Position numbers and translations under genes: made by a program
Part shown: one piece after another, positions 11,456 through 22,800 of the stretch
Layout: each line of letters opens with the position of its first letter
Position numbering within the stretch: position 1 is the first letter of the stretch
Notes under the pieces: generated by a model
Databases searched by the model: none
The model's input: the letters and a program-made list of their open reading frames with translations, nothing else
Told to the model about the DNA's origin: nothing
Source of the DNA: Diphasiastrum complanatum
Taxonomy: Eukaryota; Streptophyta; Lycopodiopsida; Lycopodiales; Lycopodiaceae
Assembly (NCBI GenBank): GCA_029204225.1
Contig: CM055107.1
Coordinates: 27,186,572-27,250,571 of the forward strand
Direction: 5' to 3'
DNA: 64,000 nt

Positions 11456-12274
11456 TGGTATAGGTTGTGCTATACCAATCTAGATTTGCTAGATTTATGC
11501 AGTATTTATGTCGTTCCCCAAGGAGATAACACTTAAAAGTTGTTAAATTGGTACACTCCTGACTTATTTCTAATGAAATGGAGTCGAGAGTTAATCTGGT
11601 TGTCAAGTGACATTTTATAAATAACCAGTATTACTTTTGTTGTGGTGTGTGTTGATAATAAATTCCAAACAACAATCTTTCTCTATCAAACCGAATGAAA
11701 AGCGTGCTACAAGTAAAATGTTATCATAGTAGCTCGAATGAATTACACTCTGATTGATTAAGGAAAGATTTGTGCTACATTCGATGCAGACTTGTACGAA
11801 CAGACAAATAGTTAATCTTATTCTTGAACTGATGTGTCCTAAACATAAGTCCTCAACAACTAAAGTCTAGTCACGGTTAAAGAACTCAAGTAGTTCGCGA
11901 ATATGTTGAAAACATTTATCTTTGTTACAAACACGAATACAGATCAGTAACTCAATTCCTCAAGTAGGGACTAGCATTTCACATGCATACATACTTTTCT
12001 ATCGGTGACTGAGGAAAATTGCAACATGGGATACTTGACTCGGGTGCCGAACACAAAGTATTTGTGCAGACGATTAAGTTAGTTTAGAGACAGTTCTTTA
12101 ATTCAACTTCACAGAAACACTGCAAACGACTATAATGAACTATTGTAACTGTCTAACCAAAGGATGATCTAAGTAATGCATACGAGATTGCTAGTAGATT
12201 CGAAATCACTCACACTCAACAATGTGGAGAACAGAAATCAGAAAGGATAACCTTCGTCTCTCTATTCACTTCTT

Positions 12275-12359
<85 letters not shown>

Positions 12360-12490
12360 GTGTGAGAATGAAGACACAATTCTTTTTATATCCTACAGAG
12401 CGAGCAAACACACATGTTGAGATTCTAGGTGCAACGCTTCATTTACTAACTCTAGTGAAGAAATAGGTTACAAGTAAATGTAAATTACAC
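11456..12490 (-). repeat. Ty3/gypsy 5' LTR of about 1 kb
   Basis: The LTR begins on the plus strand with TGGTATAGG next to the primer site, so on the minus strand it ends ...CCTATACCA. A minus-strand TATA-like box (GGATATAAAAAG) near 12,385-12,400 would be its promoter, and a CT/GA microsatellite lies just downstream of that box. The far end is near 12,490, where the foldback element starts; a minus-strand TGATGG there could be the LTR start. Confidence 0.55.
12279..12355. repeat. (CT)n microsatellite, 77 bp
   Basis: Uninterrupted CT dinucleotides inside the gypsy LTR, downstream of its TATA-like box on the minus strand, where the repeat reads (GA)n. Confidence 0.95.
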
Positions 12491-12493
12491 CAT

Positions 12494-13325
12494 CATTAGA
12501 GACAATTTGGCCTTGAAAAGGGCCCTATAAGGATTGCCATGTAGGACGACAATTTTTTGGCAATGTAAAATAGTAAAATAAAATCTTTTTCTGCCCGCAG
12601 TCCTGCCCACACATTCTTGGATGATTAGCTATTATGTACATAATATAGTCTGTGGCTAAAAAAAATCATAACTTTAAATGATAGCTCGGATTGAGACGAT
12701 TACGGTGCCATTAGAAAGCCCTCGACGAGAGCTTTTCAATGGCATTAACATGACCCAGTTTCAAGCTACGGTGAAGAAGTTATGGCCAGTCAAAGTTTTG
12801 GTCGGTCAACACTTGGTCAACCCGATATCTCTTTCAAGCGCAGTTGACCGGTTTGAACCGGTCAACTACGCTTGAAAGAGATATCGGGTTGACCAACACT
12901 CCGGTTCAAACCGGTCAACTACGCTTGAAAGAGATATCGGGTTGACCAAGTGTTGACTGACCAAAACTTTGACTGGCCATAACTTCTTCACCGTAGCTCG
13001 GAACTGGGTCATGTTGGGTGTCATTGAAAAGCTCTCGTCGAGGGCTTTCTAATGACACTGTAATCGTCTCAATCCCAGTTGTCATTCAAAAGTTACATTT
13101 CTTTTTTGGTTGAGCTGCATACTATACTACAAATAAAATGGCTTCTTTATGGGCTGCCCCCGACGCAAAATTACAGTTCTTTTGAAAATAAAAGAAAATC
13201 ATTTTGAAGGAGCTACGTTACATAGATTTCAAATTTGGGTGTTTTGATTGGACCATGTGGAAGAAACTTTGGAGAAAAAAAATAAAAGGTATCTTTTTGA
13301 AAGGCCCCTTTTGTTTTCTCTAATG
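12494..13325. mobile_element. foldback element with long inverted arms, 832 bp
   Basis: The ends are CATTAGAGA...TCTCTAATG. The strongest inverted arms run 12,690-12,840 against 12,922-13,073: about 150 bp each, highly similar, including CCCGATATCTCTTTCAAGCG and its inverse. Weaker inverted similarity continues outward to the ends. The 81-bp centre holds a palindrome around 12,844-12,867 and a second copy of part of the right arm. There is no transposase gene. It shares end sequence and internal words with the element at 6,607-6,979. Confidence 0.75.
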
Positions 13326-13483
13326 TGAAGGTAAGTTTCACTAAGAGTTTAATTTACTCTAGTACGGTGATGATACGAATCTTGTCGCTTCATGTTCCAG
13401 GCGTCCTTTCATTTCAGAAGGTCTTGTCCTTTAGTAGTAGACAGTTCCTTAGTAATTATATTCCAAAAAATGCTTCTTGGTTT

Positions 13484-13554
13484 CCAAGGGAAGGCTCGAA
13501 CTTGAGACCAAAGAAACTTTGGATGTCAAGCTAACCAATTGAGCCAACTCCCTT
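13484..13554 (-). tRNA. tRNA-like remnant (pseudo-tRNA or SINE head)
   Basis: On the minus strand the sequence begins GGGAGTTGGCTCAATTGG, containing a good A box (TGGCTCAATTGG), and about 45 bp later has AAGTTCGAGCC, a good B box. The 3' side of the acceptor stem does not pair with the 5' side, so this is not a functional tRNA. It may be the promoter head of a SINE. A run of 28 A follows on the plus strand at 13,564-13,591. Confidence 0.45.
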
Positions 13555-13563
13555 GACTATTCC

Positions 13564-13595
<32 letters not shown>

Positions 13596-13639
13596 GGCCT
13601 CTTTATAATATGTATTTGTCTAGCGCATATCCTCATTCA

Positions 13640-13960
13640 ACAAATGCAAGTGAACAATAACAGTAATGAGACATATAATTGCACTCTGATTAATATCAAC
13701 AATGAGTACAATGCTTGAAGTAATTACTTGAGCTGATCGTTGTGTGTGATAACACTGACAACGAAAATCTGATTGATTACAATTTCAGTAACTGAATATC
13801 AGATTAAGTTTTTTGATGAAGATTTTAGGATTAGATATACAAAAATATCTACAACTAACTCGTATTGAATGCTAACTTACAACCGCCTTGTAACTGTAAA
13901 TTCATGTACAAATGTAGGCGGACTGTCAACGCGAAGTCATTGGGTCGGATTTTTGACTAT
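13640..13960 (-). repeat. truncated copia LTR related to the one at 1,311
   Basis: The stretch around 13,680-13,760 (ATTAATATCAACAATGAGTA, then CTTGAAGTAAT and a GTGATAACACTG word) matches the LTR at about 1,462-1,535, and an AACCGCC word near 13,880 matches one near 1,660. No internal retrotransposon sequence adjoins it, so it is a solo or truncated LTR. Boundaries are approximate. Confidence 0.55.
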
Positions 13961-13969
13961 GAATTTTGA

Positions 13970-14240
13970 GAGAGATTATTTTGAGATGCTGATCGTGATT
14001 ATTGTGAATACTGATCGTGAATAGTGTGAATATTGAGAGCGAATATTTTGAGAATCTGTTGATCATGATTATTATGAATACTGGTCGTGATTATTGTGAA
14101 TATTGATTGTGATTATCGTGAATATTGTGAAAGCAGATCGTGAATACTCTTAATTATTGTTTGTTAATATTGTGAATAGTAATCGAATATACTGTGAATA
14201 TGATCAAATATCCTAAATATTGAATGAATATTGATCGTGA
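13970..14240. repeat. degenerate GATCGTGATTATTGTGAATA repeat tract
   Basis: About ten imperfect copies of a roughly 20-bp word (GATCGTGA-TATTGTGAATAtTG and variants) fill 270 bp directly after the LTR fragment. The phase slips, as in an old minisatellite. From 14,400 to 15,560 I see no further gene or clear repeat, only AT-rich DNA. Confidence 0.7.
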
Positions 14241-14304
14241 ATACTTTGATTATTGATTGTAAAAACTGAAATGTGATTATATAGAATAAAGAGTGTGATT
14301 GTTA

Positions 14305-14375
14305 TTAAAAATATGACATCATGACATGGCAAGGCCTTTGTGGTAAAATACCACATCATTCTTGTACAATATGTT
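14305..14375 (+). repeat. dispersed repeat, inverted copy at about 61,140-61,205
   Basis: The word ATGACATGGCAAGGCCTTTG followed by TGGTAAAATACCACATCATT is found inverted near 61,140-61,205 with few differences. The second half is itself palindromic (GTGGTA...TACCAC). Two copies 47 kb apart in opposite orientation suggest a transposable-element end. The family is not recognised. Confidence 0.6.
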
Positions 14376-15559
14376 ATGAGACTACAAATTGAAAATTTCT
14401 TATGGATAAAAGCTACACCATTTTCTAACTTCAAACTTTAAAGACGTTTCATTTTAGCACATGATATCCACATAGTCTTCTGCCACAAAGTTATAAGTTT
14501 GAACAATCTTCCAAGTTGCCAGCTTTCAATAATCCATCTTACATAAATGTTACTATTGACTCCACCTTTCCAGCTTCCCAACTTTCAAAGTTTTAAATTT
14601 TAGTCATAAGGTTTTTGTTATGGTCGGGACTTCATGGAAGTTGGAAGAACTTGTAGGGCCCACCAATTCCATGATTAATCTAGACTCTAGGCTGAACCAT
14701 GGCCATAGCCTCCAATATTCTTTTGAAATGTATCGCTTTGAATTTGATATGAGAAATGTAAGTAATACAATCTTATAAATTCTTTACTTGGAATTCAATA
14801 TTGAAAATTCTAAAATGGAATTTGGATGGATAAACTGATGTGCATGTGTCCATCAATGGAATTTCATTGACTAGTCAAACCTGAAATTAAACGCGAACCA
14901 ATAGAGTTCTTTAAATCCTGGATTGCTTTTCACTATTGCATTATCTCAATTTTTTTGTTTATAGACTTGAATCCTAAAGAAATTTAAACCTTAATTATAT
15001 TTCCCCCACCAAAATATGATCTAGCAACATCAATACTCCTCCTATAATCTTAAAGCTCAAGATAAATCAGAATCAAAAGCTAGAAAAACATGGATTTACC
15101 ACACAATCTGCACCAAAACGTGGCATAAAAATCATCAAAAGCTAGAAAATATGGATTTCCCACACGATTTGCATCAAAACTTAACATAAAATCATTAGAT
15201 TTGCATTAACACGACACAAAACTAGTTACATAAAAAATATTTTAATACTAATTTGCCATAGCCACATCATTACTCATAATGTCGACCGGCCCAACAAGTT
15301 TCAAAATCTTAAAAAATTGCTACTTTTAGGTCAGTCAAGTCTTAGGGCACACATGGACCAATAAATCTTGGTACTCTCAAAGAGTCAACTTTCAAGATTT
15401 GAGGATTGATTAAAGCTTATACAAGTACCTTACTTGTTAAAAAGACGATGATTATATCTGCATTATTCACTTTATTGTTAATGGCCCAAAATTGCAAGTG
15501 CATGTGAAACACAACCCTCAAAGGGCATGAGGGATATTTGGATGAGGTGCTATTTATTC

Positions 15560-16030
15560 CCAAAGTGGCCCAAAAAGTCAAGTAATAGTAGCATAAAAAC
15601 TTGAACGCTGCAACACGTCATTTGCCGTCGACTATAATTTTTCCCACCCTGCAGATTGAGCCACGTTTCATTTAGATTAACACGTGGCTGACATCCAGCG
15701 GCGTAAGTAAAGTTCCCTCGTGTCATCGAGAGCCGTCGTCGTCTCAATAACATATACTGCGCCATCGCTTCTTCTTCCAATGGCTCCACCACTTAGATCT
15801 GCGCCACGTGCCATACTGAAACCTGGACGCTTGTTGATGGTCCGATCATGGAAACGTGACCAGATCTGAAGGGTAACGACAATATCCAACGGTGGAGGGC
15901 TTTAATTGTTAGCGTGCCATCCACTCTTCCTTTACACGATCAACTCTTCCTTTACTGTTTATTGTGCTTTTTTCTTGTCGTCGATCTTGCGATTTGCTTC
16001 TGGATCTGCGAAAAAGCTCGCTATTCTTTG
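15560..16030 (+). promoter_or_regulatory. putative PLD zeta promoter and 5' leader with G-boxes
   Basis: Upstream of the PLD zeta start codon the base composition becomes less AT-rich than the surroundings. Two perfect CACGTG boxes sit at 15,681-15,686 and 15,805-15,810, with further ACGT cores near 15,614, 15,662 and 15,854. CACGTG is the core bound by plant bZIP and bHLH factors, including ABA-response factors, so ABA or light control is possible; this is inference. No clear TATA box was found. The transcription start cannot be fixed, and an intron in the 5' leader is possible between about 16,030 and 16,650. Confidence 0.45.
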
Positions 16031-16085
16031 GTGGATGAGAGAATCAGAGGATCGAGATCAAAAACAGAGCAGCAAAATCTGATTA

Positions 16086-16124
16086 GATGATGAAGATGAA
16101 GATGAAGATGATGATGATGATGCA
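16086..16124 (+). repeat. GAT/GAA trinucleotide tract in the putative 5' leader
   Basis: GATGAAGATGAAGATGATG-type repeats cover about 39 bp. On the opposite strand they create a spurious His-rich frame, which is not a gene. Confidence 0.8.
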
Positions 16125-16657
16125 GATCAAGCCTCTGTAGTTTGAGAATTTTGACTTTACTTCCTTTTTGTTCGATCCCTTTTTTTTCAGATTGTATGAT
16201 GAACGTTTCTTGTTTTTTGGTTGTGCTCATTCATTGCGCAATCGTCACATAAATGATGTCGGAATCTTGGAGCAATTGAAATCCGTCTGAGATGTGGAGA
16301 TGATGGCAGCAGGGCTGGAGTGGCATCTGAAACCTGAAAGATAAGCGAAAGCCTAAACTAGGTGCAATTCTGATTGGCAGGGGAAGGCACGAAAAAGTTG
16401 GATCTGCATGAAATTGACTTTAGGTGATGGAGGACGATTGTTTAAGCACCAACGGAGAGAATTGGATTGCCGAACTAAACAGAATTTCGATGTTCTACGG
16501 AAGAAATCATTCCAATTGCATGCTATATAGCTCAACCAATATCTAAGAAAAACTTCTAATTTCTGGCTTGATAGTACAAGAAGCAGCCATCGATGGTAAA
16601 GAGAAACAGATAATAGAGGCTTTGTACTGCTTAGGTAAATTTTTTACGAGGGTAGGC

Positions 16658-16852
16658 ATGGCTACCAATTCTTCGTATGTGAGAATAGGAGTGGGTGACG
16701 AATCAGCCAATTCCGCCCTTGGTGACCCGACGGGAAATAAGGACGAATGGATCTTTGACGAACTCCCTAAAGCCAACATTGTAAATGTTTATAGGTCAGA
16801 AAACATAGCCCACTTTCAGCTGGTGTATAGCATCGAGGTCAAGTACAAACAG
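16658..16852 (+). CDS. PLDZETA: PLD zeta exon 1 (residues 1-65)
   Basis: Encodes a variable N-terminus, then [14 protein letters not shown] and YSIEVKYKQ, the start of the PX domain. The donor is CAG|GTACGT. The same frame is open for 30 codons upstream without an ATG, so the start at 16,658 is the most likely. Confidence 0.93.
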
Positions 16853-19800
16853 GTACGTTTGTATTTGTGATTTGCATTACGTAGACCATTAATAACCTTT
16901 CATCTCATTGAGTTGGATATATCTTCCTTTTCCCTCTGTTTGTTTAAGAGCATATCATAATAGATGTTACCTCTTATGAATATCCTAAACAAGGGCGTCA
17001 AAACTACGGCCAAAGAGATTCCCATGAGAGAACAAGGGTTCATGAGTTTGAGGGGATGAAAATTACAACAATGGGATGGCCAGGGAGAAACCAGAGCTGA
17101 ATATTATTCAGATTGGCGCTATTCGTCGTCTAGCACTCTGTCATCACTTCTTGACTGCCACACTTTTTAGACTTTACAGTATGACAAAAGTAGCTGTTCA
17201 GGTTATTGGAAGAGCTTTCGAATATAATATGCTTTTCAAGATAAATATAGAGACGCATGTGTTTCAGACATTACAACAAAGTATACGTTTCTCTTTATAT
17301 GCAAGTATTGTCTAGTTTATTGGATTGACTGGATGGAAGAAGCTTCAGATTTAGCTTTGCTTACATACATTTCATCTCCGATGTTGAAGTCAGAGGTGGA
17401 TTGTGTTGTCGCAAAGCAGATTTACAGAAAAGATTCGCCAATTAACTACCCCAGTCAATGAAATTGAATGCTGGTCAAGTTTTGGGAGGAAGAGCAGTTT
17501 TTGCCTGTGGATTTTAGTTCCTAAGGAATGCTTGTTATGAAACTTAATGTCTAACAAGATAAGAGTGTTTGAGAAAGAAATACGTTTTCAATGGATTACA
17601 TGTCCAAGTTAGTAGTTGCTTTGACAATTTTTACATGTTACTTTGACCAGGGAACGTATTTATCATCTAAAATATAGTATGTATATGTTTAATATAGAAT
17701 ATGCTATCCATGTTGATATAATATGGACTATAGTATATCTATATTTTTCTTTGTTGAGCATTGTTGGCTGTCATTTGTCTGAACCTTTGAATAATGAAGT
17801 TGTGAAGTTTCATATATGGATCATACTATCAGCGTACGTAAATCTTTACATCTACATGAATTTCAATACATTAGATAAAAGTTGCCATGCATGTGTAAGT
17901 ATAAACTATCTTGTACTGTGAAACTGCGAATGGCTCATTAAATCAGTTTCTTTGATGGTACCTTGCTACTCGGATACCCGTAGTAACTCTAGAGCTAATA
18001 CGTGCACCAAATCCCGATTGTAAAGGAAGGGACGTATTTAGGACTCTATTCTATTAATTTAAGGTTTGTAATACAAAGGTGTAGATTATCACAAATCATA
18101 ACCTCAATTTGATAATCCACATAGTGCAACATGGTTTTAGAGTTGGCTCTTTTTTGTGGATTTAATATGGGAAATATTGCATCTTCTCTTTGTAATTTGC
18201 TTGCATTTTCTCTGTAACAATCTGATATCTGATCTGTACTGCGTTTGGACGTTTCTTCCAGTAATGTAGAGACTTGTCTAAACTTGATTAATTTAGTACT
18301 TCCATTGGTGGAAATTGAGCATATTGAACGTGAAGGATGTTGCACAAAGTGAAGCTGCCAAAGATGCTGCTACAAAATGTATTAGTTGGAAACAGATGCC
18401 GCAAAAATGATGATATCAAATCAAGATATGCAGTAAAACTGCAAAAAGAAGAAACTGTAAGATGTTAAGGTGGAAATGCACTTTTTTAGATCATATTCAA
18501 TGTAGCAATGACCAAATGGTTAGCCTGAACATGTGATGCCAGTGTGCAGGACTACTTAATGTCAAAAGCCTGTCAATCCATATTACAGGATGGTGGTAGG
18601 GTTTACTTATAGTGCCCAACTAGAGTAGGCTAAAAAGTATGGCACTTGTGAAAGTCAATAGATGTGAATACATTTGTTGTCTGGTTGACAACCTATCCAT
18701 GTTAGTACCATCTACATCGACCACGTGACCTGCTGCTTAGGAATCTGGAGACAATGATAAGCACCTTAATATGGACTTTTGCAGTTACGACACAAGCTCT
18801 TTGCTTGGATCTCAGTCATCTAGGGAAGCAGGTTGTGTATTTATGGCTTGAAAGTTGAAACTGAGGGGACTGTCCAAAATATGCTACTACTTGAAGTAGC
18901 CTGAAGATTACTCCAGAGGACTTCAGTCTTTGATATACTTCTGCTCTAGATTATGGGGAGAGACATAGCTTCCTTAATGTGGATGGATATTCCTACATGA
19001 TATCTCACAGGACCCTGTAGTTCAGTGACACTTTAAGTTTGATAATGTGTGTTTATTGGCATATTGGGGAATAATGATCTACCTCCATTGAACTGTCGCT
19101 CAAGGAGAGTCATATCAGAAAAGAGGCACGTAAATCCTAAAAATCTATAACTGCACTCATAACTCTGCCAGTTTACGTCAAAATCTTGAGAATATCCTGC
19201 TGAGGTTTTCACAATTTTAAGTCATTTATGGATATTTGAAATTGTAGGTGCCAGCTGGAAATTTTTTGAATATCTTTCTTCCGGAGATTTTGTTTATAAT
19301 GTATGCTACCCATATCCTAGCTTTCCCATGCATATGGATACCCAAACTATGTGTATAATTAAATGAGCCAATTTTTCAACTGAATTCTATCCAGGGAACA
19401 TATGACTATATTTTATGGTTGAAATCTTGGAGAAGCAATGAATCATACTCTGGTTCTTGAGGGTTGAGATTTGAGAAGAATTTCTTAAAACTAGAAGTAC
19501 GATCTACCTAAAAGTAGATTGGATTTTGTTGAACAAGTGAATTTAATGTTGGCGATATGTTTGCAGATTGGTCAACCACAACCTTTGTTGCTCAGGGTGT
19601 TTGAATTTTGCTCCTTTAAAAGGACAATATTTCAAACCTTAACATCATTGTTATTTTTTCTTCCGGACTTAACCATGATAGATGGGGGATGCGTGAAGAA
19701 ACCAAAACTTGTCCAAAATAGATAAGGACATAATTATCTTGATATAGAAGGCAATGAGTTATTTAGCAGCATTATTTAGGCAGCCTTCAACTGAAACACT

Positions 19801-22800
19801 ATTGTATCAAGAAAATTTTAATTGGACTACTGTGGTTGAGCTTTGAGCTCTCTTTGGAAGGACTGATAATTACTGCAGTTGAGTAATGACAGCTGATAAC
19901 AAGCTGTCTCTTCAGTTTCTTCCAAATTTGATTGCATAGCAAGCATTTGGGCCTGACATGTGAATGAATTACCTTATTGCAAAAGGAAATATATTGCTTG
20001 GTAGCTGCATGTTGATGTTTCATTTGAGCTTGATCTTTTGGATGTGAATCTGCAAACTTTTGGGCTGCTCTTTTATAAATTATGTGCAAATGTCATTGTG
20101 ACTGTGGTACAGTTTAAATGGAGTCTCCAGAGAAAGGCAACCCAACTCTTTCTTTTACATTTTGCATTGAAAAAGAGAGCACTTTTGGAAGATCTTCAGG
20201 AGAAGCAGGAACAGGCAAGTGCTAGTATCTGAGCATTTTTAGGTGCTGTATGGATTCTAGACTCCATTCTTTTCAGGAGTGCTTATATTAATATTAGGGC
20301 CTCTTCCATCATGCTTGTAGCTGTGTTTGCAAGATAGCAATTACTAATGATCATAGTGGCACAGCCGATCCTGATCCGCGTCAAAAACAATCTGCAACCC
20401 AAACCACAAAAAATTATTCTACTTTCTTTTTTTATTTCTTTTAGGAAAAAAGACTAATGGTTGAATCTGTAAATTGGTAGTTTGCCTAGTCAGTCTCCTT
20501 AACCAGTTAGTTACTGGAGTTTGCCTATATCTAAATTACCATTAGAACATTTTTTTTATTTACTTACACTGGTAAACTGTTCCATACTAGCACAAGTCTA
20601 TAGAATGATTTTGGGAGCTCAAATCAAGGAATATTTACAGGCTGTTAACCACCTGTCGAATCCAAGTTTCATAGAAAAAAATTAGCTTACATGTAATAAT
20701 TTGCAGATTATCAACAACTTATTCGTAAAGTAGGCCATGAAGTTGTTTTTCACAAGCTCGTCCTTATCCTCACTCATCATTCTGATAAAGCAACATACTT
20801 CCACCTTTTATACAGTTTCCCTAATAAATTTTCAAGGAAAAGCAAAACTTATTCAAGGAAAAATAAGAAAGGCAATTTTTTTTTTTTGTTGCAAAAACCC
20901 TAATCCTAATTTTTGGAACACAATTCGGATTGTGTTCAAGATTGCAGGCTGCAATTTTTATATTAGCTGATTGTTTTTGTGAAAAAGTTTGAGACTTTCT
21001 TTCTTTTCTGTGATTCCTTGTTCTTTGTAAATGTTTGTGGTAGCTTCTTTCTGATTTGTTAGAAGTTTACAAGCTAGAAAAGGTTATATCATCACCAAGG
21101 CATCTTCACTTTGCCATAGAACTTCTGGCTTCTATGTTCAAGCAAAAACTGAGATTAAGTTCACATTTGAGTTTCCATGCATTATTGGCTGTTGAGTATT
21201 ACAAATTTTGGCATTTCGGCTTTGCTATTGTCTAAAGGTTGTTACTTGACCTGCATTGACAGGTGAAAGATTGGGTGAATAGTCTTGGACTTGGAGATAA
21301 TTCAACAGTAGGGTTTCAGCAACATGAGGATGATGGTCAAGGAGAACTATCTCCCACAGTTCGCAGGTCCTTGTCTACTGCTCTTTCAGTTGATATCTGA
21401 TATTCAAATCGAGCCATAAAGTATCCGGTCAAATTTTGATCTGCAGCTACTTGCTGTATTTTGTTCAATTTTCATTAGGTCACAAAGAGAATTGATTTGC
21501 ACCTGCATGCTCTTTCAGTTGAAATTTGATTTCCATATTGAGCCATAAATTTTCTGGTCACATTCTGGTATGCACACAACTGCTCTGCAGCTACTTGCTG
21601 TATTTTGTTGATTAGGTCACAAAGAGAGTTTATCGACATCTGCATGCTGCTGTACAAAAGTATCGTTTGTCCAAAGCCTACACGTGACTAAATGAACCTG
21701 TTGTGTTGCATGTTCTGAACATGCTTAAGGATCATTCTCTTTAAACTTGGCAGAATATCACGACTGCATGGAGGTGACAAGTTGCCGCTTTTTGGCACAG
21801 AGATGTTCCATCTATTGCAGCCTTGCCAGTCATGCGACCAACATTGGGTCGACTGCCGACCATTTGTGAGAGGGCGATGTCAGCTATGCAAAACTACCTC
21901 AATCATTTCCTGAAGACTCTGGACATCGTTAACACTAGAGAAGTAGGTGTGGTTATGGCTCACTGGGCTTTTTAATGTTTGTGGCAATGTGAAGCTTTCT
22001 TACTGTTTCATTGACACATTTTTCCAGGAAAGTAGATTTGAGGATTTGTAGTGAGAGTATATCTTGATTGTTCTTGGTGCTATCAGAGAATAACTGATGA
22101 ATAGCTTCTATATCTCATTTAGATGTTGGCTTTAATGTATGCGATAAATGGATTTTAGTCTTAAAAGGGCAATTAACTTTATTATAATATCATGAGAACA
22201 TCTATGTTTGTACCAATTGGTGCATTTGCTACTGCTATATGACGTGCTGTGATTGAGCAGGTCTGCAAGTTCCTGGAGGTATCAAAACTTTCTTTTGCTC
22301 TTGAATATGGTCCAAAAAAACTAAGGGAGGGTTACGTCATGGTGAAGCATCTTTCTAAGATCCATCCGGAAGCAGTGGTGGGATGCTCCTGTTTTTCTTG
22401 CTGCCGCAGTAAAAATTGGCAGAAGGTAGTCCATGAAATATTTTTTTTGCTGCCAAAATATCTAATAGTCCGTCTGTTAAGCATTTATTCGTTGAAGTTT
22501 TCTCGCAACTGTACATTATAACATTATTGGATTTGGAAATCAGATGCTCCCATTCATAGAGTAAATCCATACCACCCTTGTGCAATGGGAAACTATATTG
22601 GCACTCCATGAATCCCTAGAACAGTAGCTGTGGTGTGACTGGCGTCCCATACCATCATCTTATTGACAACACCAAATCTGCACCCTCTCCAACATAATAG
22701 CCACAACCCATCGTTATTTGTACTAGTTCATGTATAATGTAATCTTACTTTTGATGTCCTTGCAATAGTTATCCACTAAGGTTATCTCCAGTTAACTTAA

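Noticed and set aside
12840-12960. Short spaced repeats resembling a CRISPR array
   Set aside because: The repeats are two copies of a foldback arm in a plant genome, with no regular spacers.
13484-13554. A functional tRNA gene
   Set aside because: A and B boxes are good, but the acceptor stem does not close, so it is listed only as a tRNA-like remnant.
15550-15889. Two overlapping minus-strand frames upstream of PLD zeta
   Set aside because: They lie in the putative promoter, show no domain, and are better explained by its lower stop-codon density.
16021-16230. Minus-strand His/Leu-repeat frame
   Set aside because: Produced by the GAT/GAA trinucleotide tract in the PLD zeta leader; no other coding evidence.
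17076-17315. 79-codon frame in PLD zeta intron 1
   Set aside because: No recognised motif, no splice context, and it lies in an intron of the same strand; probably chance.
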